From the NCBI GenBank assembly GCA_035539855.1, contig DATLHO010000051.1:1-17492 (forward strand): a stretch of DNA of 17,492 nt. The letters are read 5' to 3'. The notes below the pieces were generated by a model, which saw nothing but the letters and a program-made list of their open reading frames with translations, was not told where the DNA came from and searched no databases. Both the position numbers and the translations under genes were made by a program. Each line of letters starts with the position of its first letter. Within the stretch, counting starts at the first letter, position 1. Of the stretch, positions 1 through 6,785 are shown piece by piece. Source of the DNA: DATLHO01 sp035539855 (GTDB lineage: Bacteria; Bacteroidota; Ignavibacteria; OLB7).

Positions 1-36
1 CCCTCCCCCCTCTCCGTATTCGGAGAGGGGGGAGGG
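1..36 (-). terminator. Perfect hairpin downstream of nrfA, probable terminator / dispersed palindrome
   Basis: Positions 1-16 are exactly complementary to 21-36, with a TATT loop at 17-20. The stem is 16 bp, C-rich on one arm and G-rich on the other. It lies 35 bases beyond the nrfA stop codon, where transcription of the leftward nrfHA operon would end. No clear U-tract is visible inside the window, and the palindrome may extend left of position 1. A nearly identical inverted copy ends the window (17458-17492), so this may be a dispersed repeat that also serves as a terminator. Confidence 0.6.
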
Positions 37-70
37 GGGGTGAGGTCGCGCGGCGGCTGGGTGCCGTACC

Positions 71-1480
71 CTACCTTCCCGCCACCATCGCGCCCCGCAG
101 CGCGCGCACGCCGAGCCGCGAGTAGTTCACCGACTTCCCAAGAATCCGCACCGACTCCTGCGACGCATGGAATCCCATCGAGTTCTCCGCCTCGATGAAG
201 TCCAGCATGAACGACGCCTTGCGATGGAAGTCGCGCGCCAGCTTGAGGCTCGGCGCGTTCGAGTCCGCCGCGGCGACCGCGCGGATGTCGTCGATGAGCT
301 CGAGCATCGCGTCCATCGCGATGCCGCGCATCTCGAAGGTGCGTCCCTGGATCGTCTCGACGCGCGCGCGCAGCTCATCCTCGCTCCACTTATGGCACGT
401 CTGGCAGGCGCGGTTGATGTTCAGCAGTGGCGAGCGCACGTGATGGTCGCTGATCTTCATCGCGCCGACGCGCTTGTATGGCATATGACAGTCGGCGCAG
501 GCGACGCCCGAGCGAGCGTGGATGCCCTGGCTGTGGAGCTCGAACTCCGGATGCTGCGCCTTGAGCATCGGCGCGCCCGACTCCTTGTGCACCCAGTCCT
601 TGAATCCCTCTGCGTCGTACCACGCGAGGATGCTGTCGACCTTCAATCCCTTGAACCACGGGTAGGTCAGTCGCTTCTCGGGTCCCTTGAAATGGTACTC
701 GACGTGGCACTGGCCGCAGACGTAGGAGCGCATCTCCTGTCGCGTGGCCATGGTGTTGACGTCGTAGTTCTGAATGCCCTCGGACGCCTTGAGCGCGCGA
801 ATGCCCTCGATGAAGCCCGGGCGCGTGATCCGCAGCGCCATGTTGTCCGGGTTGTGGCAGTCGATACAGCTCACCGGATGCTCGACGAGCTTGCGCGCCT
901 CGAAGTACGGCATCGGATTGACCTTCTCGAATCCCTTCATCAGATCTCCGCCGCCGGCCTTCATGTACGGCACGTAGACCGACGCATGGCAATGGATGCA
1001 CGCGCCCGGCTGCTTGACCGCGCTCTGTCGCTTGGTCAGCTCCTGGTCGGTGAGCATGAAGGCATGCCCGCGCTCCTCGCGGAAGTCGACGGAGAACGCG
1101 TAGCCGGCCCACATGCGGACCAGGCGCGGATCCTCCGACAGACGCGACTGCGCCACGAACGAGCGCGGATCGGCCGAGTCCGGCGAATGAGGCACGGCCT
1201 CGCTTCCGCCATACTTCGTGCGGACCTGGTCGACGGTCTTGCGGTAGTCGTCGTACTGCTGCGGGAAGTTCTTCCCCCAGATCGCGGGATCGCTCGTCGT
1301 GTCGGTCAGGTCGACGACGCGATAGAACGGCGTGCGTGCCTCCTCCTTGCGCTCGAAGATGTTCGTCAGCAGGTACGCGCCGCCGATGGCGGCGGCACTC
1401 GCCGCGAGGGTCGTGATCGCGAGCCAGCGGAATCGGCCGCGCTTCCTGGTGTCCGGAGTGTCGGGTGTCGGGCTTGCCAT
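71..1480 (-). CDS. nrfA: Ammonia-forming cytochrome c nitrite reductase NrfA (pentaheme, His-type catalytic heme)
   Basis: NrfA reduces nitrite to ammonium with six electrons in the periplasm, the last step of dissimilatory nitrate reduction to ammonium. The 469-residue product has an N-terminal hydrophobic segment (about 19-40) that looks like an uncleaved anchor or signal peptide. It has five heme-binding motifs: CIHCH 161-165, CIDCH 205-209, CGQCH 255-259, CADCH 328-332 and CQTCH 359-363. Family active-site residues are present: Arg137 in the ERGHA stretch, Glu261-Tyr262 after the third heme motif, and Lys307, Gln309 and His310 in KAQHPE, which bind calcium and nitrite. The first motif is CxxCH rather than the usual CxxCK, so the catalytic heme should have His as its proximal ligand. 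Length matches the family. nrfH lies 72 bases upstream on the same strand, forming an nrfHA operon. The assignment is firm; the effect of the Lys-to-His change is inference. Confidence 0.95.
   Translation of the reverse strand: MASPTPDTPDTRKRGRFRWLAITTLAASAAAIGGAYLLTNIFERKEEARTPFYRVVDLTDTTSDPAIWGKNFPQQYDDYRKTVDQVRTKYGGSEAVPHSPDSADPRSFVAQSRLSEDPRLVRMWAGYAFSVDFREERGHAFMLTDQELTKRQSAVKQPGACIHCHASVYVPYMKAGGGDLMKGFEKVNPMPYFEARKLVEHPVSCIDCHNPDNMALRITRPGFIEGIRALKASEGIQNYDVNTMATRQEMRSYVCGQCHVEYHFKGPEKRLTYPWFKGLKVDSILAWYDAEGFKDWVHKESGAPMLKAQHPEFELHSQGIHARSGVACADCHMPYKRVGAMKISDHHVRSPLLNINRACQTCHKWSEDELRARVETIQGRTFEMRGIAMDAMLELIDDIRAVAAADSNAPSLKLARDFHRKASFMLDFIEAENSMGFHASQESVRILGKSVNYSRLGVRALRGAMVAGR
1450..1472 (-). 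repeat. Heptamer repeat tract inside the nrfA 5' coding end
   Basis: On the plus strand the sequence reads TGTCCGG, AG, TGTCGGG, TGTCGGG. In nrfA this encodes the Pro-Thr-Pro-Asp-Thr-Pro-Asp stretch at residues 4-10, ahead of the hydrophobic anchor, so it adds a short disordered cytoplasmic tail. The seven-base unit length matches other repeat tracts in the window, although the sequence differs. A tract of only about three units could be chance. Confidence 0.4.
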
Positions 1481-1552
1481 GTCTGCTGTAGGACTGAAAC
1501 TGAATGGTATCGAACGTTCCTTCGTGTCGGCTCGATGCGTCGGATCCGGTGC

Positions 1553-2038
1553 TCAGCGCACCCAGTGCCCGACGGTGTTGTGGCAGCGAATGCAGGACGT
1601 CTCCTCTCCACCGTGCGCGGAGGCCGGCGCCGTCGTCGAGACGCCGGCCGGCGCCTCGATCGCCTCGACGATCTCCTCGTGGCACTTGCGGCACGCCTTC
1701 TCGGTGACCTCGAGGTTGCCCGGCTTGATCCGCAACGGGTCCGGGAACTCGCCGGTCGTGAACGCGAACGAGTGCCAGAAGCCGTTGGAGGCCTTCGTCG
1801 CATACTTCGCGATGAAGCCCGGCGGCGTGTGGCAGTCGTTGCAGACGGCGACCGAGCGGTGGCTCGACGCGAGCCACGTCCGGTAGTGATCGCCCATGAC
1901 GTGGCAGTTGGCGCAGGCGGCGGGGTCGTCGGTCATGTAGGAGCCTCCCTTCGCATAGATGAAGGTGTAGGCGCCGATGCCGACGGCGATCCCGATGAGG
2001 ACCGCAAGAACGATAAGGGGTATCCGGTCTGACTTCAT
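1553..2038 (-). CDS. nrfH: NrfH, tetraheme membrane quinol dehydrogenase (NapC/NirT family)
   Basis: NrfH oxidises menaquinol at the outer face of the inner membrane and passes electrons to NrfA, with which it forms a membrane complex. The 161-residue protein has one N-terminal transmembrane helix (about 6-28) followed by a periplasmic domain with four heme motifs: CANCH 42-46, CNDCH 66-70, CRKCH 116-120 and CIRCH 149-153. Met48, in the CxxCHxM arrangement after the first motif, matches the unusual Met ligand of heme 1 in characterised NrfH. Length is typical. It is the first gene of the leftward operon with nrfA. No strong ribosome binding site is seen before the ATG. A NapC-like partner for another reductase is excluded by the adjacent nrfA. 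Confidence 0.93.
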   Translation of the reverse strand: MKSDRIPLIVLAVLIGIAVGIGAYTFIYAKGGSYMTDDPAACANCHVMGDHYRTWLASSHRSVAVCNDCHTPPGFIAKYATKASNGFWHSFAFTTGEFPDPLRIKPGNLEVTEKACRKCHEEIVEAIEAPAGVSTTAPASAHGGEETSCIRCHNTVGHWVR

Positions 2039-2252
2039 TGTGGGTCTGCGGATGCAACGGCTGCTCGAGTCGGGAACGGAATTGGCGCGATCGACGGGCG
2101 CCGATCGCGCGCCGTATCTTCGCTCCGCCTCCGATGAGGGCCGCAGAATATCACGGCACCGCCGGAGCGAACATGACGTGTATCATGATTTTGGGGCTTC
2201 TCGACGGACGCAAGCACGGACGCCGATCAGCCGACGTAACGAATCGTTGACA
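2039..2252. promoter_or_regulatory. Divergent intergenic region between nrfH and plsC
   Basis: This 214-base gap separates two divergently transcribed genes, so it should hold the promoter for nrfHA on the minus strand and one for plsC on the plus strand. No convincing -35/-10 pair was found on either strand. The one ordered element is a dyad at 2172-2187, CATGA-cgtgta-TCATG, a possible operator. It does not match the FNR/CRP consensus (TTGAT-N4-ATCAA). No supported ORF lies here. Confidence 0.35.
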
Positions 2253-3050
2253 ATGCTGCTCTACTACGTCGCCCTTCCACTGGTCCTGCTCTCGCTGATC
2301 CTCTTCTCGATCATCCCGACGCTCGCGCGGCCGTTCGACCGGAGCGCTCGCGTGTACCACTGGGCCTGGCACGCATGGTCCCGACTGACGATGGTGCTCT
2401 TTCGCATCCGCCTGAGTGTGCGCGGTCGTCAACGCGCCGACGGCGAGGGCAACCGTATCTATATCGTCAACCACGGAAGCTACATCGATATCCCCGTGCT
2501 GGGCGCCGCGCTGACCGATCGGGCGGTCTTCGTCTACAAGGAGGAGCTCCAGCGCACGCCGGTCTGGGGACCGCTGCTGCGGCTGAGCCCGCACATCGCG
2601 ATCAGCAGGACGGAGGGTCGGGAGGCGTTCGAGACGATCGAGCAAACCGCACGCCGCATCCGCGAGGGCGATCTGTCGGTCGTAATCTTCCCGGAGGGCA
2701 CGCGCTCGGCCGACGGATCGCTCGGCGAGTTCCGCCGCGGCGGCTTCCTGCTGGCGACCCGCACGGGTGTTCCGATCGTCCCGGTCGCGATCCGCGGCAC
2801 CCAGCGCCTGCTGCCGCGGGACGACTGGCGCGTGCGCCCCGGTGAGGTCGAGGTCGTCATCGGCGAGCCCATCGACGTTCCCCTGGGGCTGACGCGACCG
2901 CAGGAGAAGGCGATCCAGCAGCGCACGTGGGATGCGCTGGCCGCCATGCTCGAGACTGGCGCGACGGCGCCCGACTCGGTCGGGGCCGCAGACGTCGAAC
3001 GTGCCGCCGACACCGGAAGTGCCGCCGGCGCCGGGCATGCCGCAGAGTGA
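2253..3050 (+). CDS. plsC: 1-acyl-sn-glycerol-3-phosphate acyltransferase (PlsC-like)
   Basis: PlsC-type enzymes transfer an acyl chain to lysophosphatidic acid, giving phosphatidic acid for phospholipid synthesis at the inner membrane. From ATG 2253 the product is 265 residues. Residues 2-25 form a hydrophobic membrane segment. The catalytic HX4D motif is at His74-Asp79 (NHGSYID), the substrate-binding FPEGTRS motif at 146-152, and the later VPIVPVAIRGT block at 173-183. The Ala/Gly-rich tail after about 240 is probably disordered. The reading frame is open upstream to 1977, but that part runs antisense through nrfH and lacks family similarity. ATG 2253 puts the membrane segment at the N-terminus. 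No Shine-Dalgarno site is visible. The family call is strong; exact acyl specificity cannot be read from sequence. Confidence 0.88.
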   Translation: MLLYYVALPLVLLSLILFSIIPTLARPFDRSARVYHWAWHAWSRLTMVLFRIRLSVRGRQRADGEGNRIYIVNHGSYIDIPVLGAALTDRAVFVYKEELQRTPVWGPLLRLSPHIAISRTEGREAFETIEQTARRIREGDLSVVIFPEGTRSADGSLGEFRRGGFLLATRTGVPIVPVAIRGTQRLLPRDDWRVRPGEVEVVIGEPIDVPLGLTRPQEKAIQQRTWDALAAMLETGATAPDSVGAADVERAADTGSAAGAGHAAE

Positions 3051-3073
3051 GCCGGGTCCCTCACACCTTCAAA

Positions 3074-3103
3074 TTGTTTGGTCCGGCGGAGATTGGGTAA
3101 GTT
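3074..3103 (+). promoter_or_regulatory. Weak candidate sigma-70-like promoter for asnS
   Basis: TTGTTT at 3074-3079 and TAAGTT at 3098-3103 are separated by 18 bases, ending 34 bases before the chosen asnS start. Each hexamer only partly fits the consensus. asnS could equally be read through from plsC, whose stop is 87 bases upstream and has no terminator after it. Confidence 0.25.
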
Positions 3104-3137
3104 TGCGTTCCTGTTTCCGAAGACTCCAATCGACTCA

Positions 3138-4451
<1,314 letters not shown>

Positions 4452-4494
4452 GTCCTGAAGAAAACCATGCATGCGGTCCCGCGGCGTATGACAG

Positions 4495-4529
4495 AATCCG
4501 CGATCCGCATTTCGAAATCCGCAATCGAT
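4495..4529 (+). repeat. Heptamer repeat tract upstream of nuoJ (AATCCGC family)
   Basis: Five in-phase seven-base units run directly into the nuoJ start: AATCCGC, GATCCGC, ATTTCGA, AATCCGC and AATCGAT. Units 1 and 4 are identical, unit 2 differs by one base, and units 3 and 5 are degenerate. The tract fills most of the 80-base gap between asnS and nuoJ, and no ribosome binding site can be recognised there. Confidence 0.6.
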
Positions 4530-4531
4530 CG

Positions 4532-5041
4532 ATGACTCTCGAACTCGTCCTCTTCATCCTGCTGGCCGTCATGGCCGTCGGCGCCGCGCTGGTGCTGATC
4601 ACCGCCCGCAACCCGATCAGCTCGGCCATGGCGATGGTGACGCACTTCCTCGCGCTCGCCGGACTGTACCTGACGCTGCACGCGCAGTTCATGGCGGCGA
4701 TCCAGGTGCTCGTCTACGCCGGCGCGATCATGGTGCTGGTCGTCTTCGTCATCATGCTCCTGAACCTCGGCAACGAGGACTCCCTGCGCGAGCGCTTCTC
4801 GAGCCGGGAAGGACTCGGCATCCTCGCCTCTCTCTTCATCGGCGGCGCGGTGATCTACGCCGTGATGCAGTCGGTCTTCGCCGGCCGCCCCGTCGACGAG
4901 CGCCTGACCAACTCCGGAACGATCGACGCCATCGGCAAGGCGCTCTTCACCGACTACGTCTTCCCGTTCGAAATGGTCTCGCTCGTACTGCTGGCCGCGG
5001 TTGTTGGAGCGGTGGTTTTGACGAAGCGGCATCTTGAGTGA
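4532..5041 (+). CDS. nuoJ: NADH-quinone oxidoreductase subunit J (complex I membrane arm)
   Basis: NuoJ is a membrane subunit of respiratory complex I that helps couple quinone reduction to proton pumping. The 169-residue protein has about five transmembrane helices (roughly 2-24, 29-49, 54-79, 93-115 and 143-165). It carries the conserved VYAGAIMVLVVFVIMLLN helix at 61-78 and the closing FPFEMVSLVLLAAVVGAVVL helix at 145-164. The frame is open from 4304, inside asnS, but ATG 4532 gives the family start (MTLELVLFIL). Upstream there is no nuoI or nuoH, only asnS. nuoK follows after an unusually long 235-base spacer. Without neighbouring nuo genes it must work with subunits encoded elsewhere. 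Confidence 0.93.
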   Translation: MTLELVLFILLAVMAVGAALVLITARNPISSAMAMVTHFLALAGLYLTLHAQFMAAIQVLVYAGAIMVLVVFVIMLLNLGNEDSLRERFSSREGLGILASLFIGGAVIYAVMQSVFAGRPVDERLTNSGTIDAIGKALFTDYVFPFEMVSLVLLAAVVGAVVLTKRHLE

Positions 5042-5044
5042 TTT

Positions 5045-5258
5045 GTCAGATGTTAGATGTTAGATGGTAGATGTCACAAGGCGCGGGAGTGGTGGGGGGC
5101 GGTTTTCGGGGGTAGTTGATTGTTATTTGTTATTTGTTATTCGTTTTTTGTTTTTGAGTTGCCCAGGCCAATAACCAATAACCAATAACAAAAGCCAGAA
5201 CCTCAGAAACTGCCCCAGCAACCATCCGCATCGTGACATCTAACATCTAACATCTGAC
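5045..5258. repeat. Long imperfect palindrome of heptamer repeats between nuoJ and nuoK
   Basis: The 235-base gap between nuoJ and nuoK is almost filled by nested inverted repeats. The outer left arm (5045-5077) is made of GATGTTA-type heptamers, and its inverted copy is at 5233-5258. The right copy is identical to the left except that it lacks one seven-base unit. Inside lie GTTATTT heptamers (5122-5142, then T-rich variants to 5156), facing three CCAATAA units at 5168-5188 that pair with them except at about one base in seven. The stretches between the arms also align loosely in inverted orientation, so the whole element could fold into one hairpin of about 214 bases. The repeat arms are AT-rich against a GC-rich background. 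It encodes no protein and could be a miniature mobile element, an RNA processing site or a regulatory hairpin. Confidence 0.75.
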
Positions 5259-5276
5259 CCATAACAGCTCCCGCAT

Positions 5277-5585
5277 ATGCTCTCTCTCCCTCTCGAATAC
5301 TACCTCGTCCTGACGGCGGTGATTTTTCTGATCGGCGCTATCGGTGTGGTGACTCGGCGTAATGCGATCATCATGTTCATGTGCATCGAGCTGATGCTCA
5401 ACTCGGTGAACCTGACGCTCGTCGCGTTCAGCCAGTATCTCGGCAATGTTGCCGGACAGATCCTGGTGCTGCTCGTGATGACCGTTGCCGCCGCCGAGGC
5501 CGCCGTTGGTCTGGCGATCGTCCTGGCGCTCTTCCGGAACAAGCAGACGATCTACGTCGACGAGATCCGCCTGCTCAAATGGTAG
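5277..5585 (+). CDS. nuoK: NADH-quinone oxidoreductase subunit K (complex I membrane arm)
   Basis: NuoK is a small antiporter-like membrane subunit of complex I on the proton-translocation path. The 102-residue product has three transmembrane helices (about 7-25, 29-51 and 60-86). It keeps both membrane-buried glutamates: Glu38 in the CIELMLNSVN helix and Glu74 in AAAEAAVGLA, equivalent to the essential pair in Escherichia coli NuoK. Length is exactly typical. ATG 5277 is the family start, with no obvious ribosome binding site. The 3' end overlaps the next gene's ATG by seven bases, implying coupled translation. nuoL, M and N, which usually follow, are absent, replaced by a flippase-like gene. 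Confidence 0.95.
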   Translation: MLSLPLEYYLVLTAVIFLIGAIGVVTRRNAIIMFMCIELMLNSVNLTLVAFSQYLGNVAGQILVLLVMTVAAAEAAVGLAIVLALFRNKQTIYVDEIRLLKW

Positions 5586-6706
5586 ACGACGCTCGGGCGC
5601 CGGCGTCTGCGGTTACGACCGATCGCGCCGGCCGCACCGGTATTCTCGCTCGTCTGGTTCTGCTCGTGTTCATCGGCGGCGCGGTCTGGTACGGGCTTGC
5701 CCGGATCGACTGGCCGGCGCTCGGTCGGGCTCTCGCCGCCGCCAACCCGCTCTGGATCCTCGCCGGCATCGCCGGCGCGATCGCCTCCCACCTTCTGCGC
5801 GCCCATCGCTGGCGCATGCTCATCCCCGACGGTCGCTCGATCAGGCTGCGCGATGCCTTCTCGGCGACGATGATCGGGTACATGTTCAACAACATCATCC
5901 CCCGCTCCGGCGAGCTCGCCCGACCCTGGGTGCTCGCACGCCGCGTTGGTCGTCCGCTCAGCGCGATGATCGCCTCGGTCGTCGTCGAACGGATCATCGA
6001 CGGACTCTCGCTCGCCCTCGTCGTCGTCGCGCTGACGCTCGCCGGACGCGAGCTGATCGAGCGGCTGCTGCCGGAGTATACTGCCGGCGGTCTCGTTGCC
6101 GCGATCGTCATTCCCGTGCTCGCCCTCGTCGCACTCGTCGTCCTGGCCGTGCGGACCTCGCTCGGCGAGCGGCTCGTCGAGCTCGTCGCCCGGCGCCTGC
6201 CGGAGCGTCTCGGCGTGCGGGTGCGGACCATCGTCGCGGATTTCCGGACCGGAGCCAGCCTCGACCGCTCGCAGTACGGACCGCTCACGGTTCCCGTGCT
6301 CGTCGCCCTTTCGGTCGTCATCTGGCTCGGCTACTGGTTCGGGCTGTACTCGGGATTCTTCGCCTTCGGCTTCGATCGGGCGTATGGACTCGGCGTCGAG
6401 GCCGCCCTCGTCACGCTGGGGATCACCTCGATCGGCATGACGATCGCGCCGACCCCCGGCGGGTTCCTGGTCTATCACAGCTTCTGCATCGCCGTGCTGA
6501 CGATCGCCTTCGGCGTTCCCGACGAGCAGGCGGCGGCCTTCGCACTGCTGACCCACGGCGCTCCGTACATTGCGGTCACCGCGATCGGCGCCGGCTTCGC
6601 CCTCGCCGAGAACGTCTCGCTCGGCTCCGTCCTGCGCGACCGGCGCAATCTCCCCCCTCCCCCCGCGTCGTCAACTGGCCCAGGTCCGGGCCCCTCCGTC
6701 GGCTGA
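5579..6706 (+). CDS. Flippase-like / lysylphosphatidylglycerol synthase transmembrane domain protein (UPF0104, PF03706 type)
   Basis: This 375-residue integral membrane protein resembles the flippase-like domain found alone or fused in MprF, which moves or modifies lipids in the inner membrane; its own substrate is unknown. Family landmarks are HLLRAHRWRML (71-81), the NNIIPRSGELARPWVLARR block (104-122), VVVERIIDGLSL (135-145) and PTPGGFLVYHSF (291-302). About seven to eight transmembrane helices span 24-40, 55-74, 95-108, 128-155, 170-191, 236-264, 273-290 and 325-345. The C-terminus is a Pro/Gly-rich tail from about 358. The start is ATG 5579, inside the last codons of nuoK (ATGGTAG), so the genes are translationally coupled. 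The soluble synthetase domain of full MprF is absent. The physical link to nuoJK need not mean a complex I role; a surface lipid or polysaccharide-precursor role is also possible given the next gene. Confidence 0.82.
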   Translation: MVDDARAPASAVTTDRAGRTGILARLVLLVFIGGAVWYGLARIDWPALGRALAAANPLWILAGIAGAIASHLLRAHRWRMLIPDGRSIRLRDAFSATMIGYMFNNIIPRSGELARPWVLARRVGRPLSAMIASVVVERIIDGLSLALVVVALTLAGRELIERLLPEYTAGGLVAAIVIPVLALVALVVLAVRTSLGERLVELVARRLPERLGVRVRTIVADFRTGASLDRSQYGPLTVPVLVALSVVIWLGYWFGLYSGFFAFGFDRAYGLGVEAALVTLGITSIGMTIAPTPGGFLVYHSFCIAVLTIAFGVPDEQAAAFALLTHGAPYIAVTAIGAGFALAENVSLGSVLRDRRNLPPPPASSTGPGPGPSVG

Positions 6707-6725
6707 CATCCGGCCTGAAATTCGA

Positions 6726-6754
6726 TTGCCCGGCCCCGAGGGCGACGATATATT
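6726..6754 (+). promoter_or_regulatory. Candidate sigma-70-type promoter for the BY-kinase gene
   Basis: TTGCCC at 6726-6731 and TATATT at 6749-6754 are separated by exactly 17 bases. This is the best match to a -35/-10 pair seen in the window. Transcription would start near 6761, about 25 bases before ATG 6786. It sits in the 79-base gap after the flippase-like gene, so the BY-kinase can be expressed on its own. Confidence 0.5.
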
Positions 6755-6785
6755 GATCCGCTGCGTTCAGAATCCAGGCGTGCGC

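Noticed and set aside
167..2032. A 621-codon plus-strand frame over nrfA and nrfH
   Set aside because: It is antisense to two genes with clear heme motifs and has no recognisable domain.
2247..2252. Perfect TTGACA hexamer touching the plsC ATG
   Set aside because: No -10 element lies about 17 bases downstream, and transcription would start inside the gene, so it is probably chance.
1977..2252. Upstream extension of plsC by 92 codons
   Set aside because: It begins inside nrfH on the opposite strand and would place non-family sequence before the membrane segment.
3078..3137. Upstream extension of asnS by 20 codons
   Set aside because: The added residues do not resemble AsnRS, and the usual short N-terminus begins at 3138.
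5045..5258. CRISPR array
   Set aside because: Repeats are only seven bases, are directly tandem without spacers, and no cas gene is nearby.
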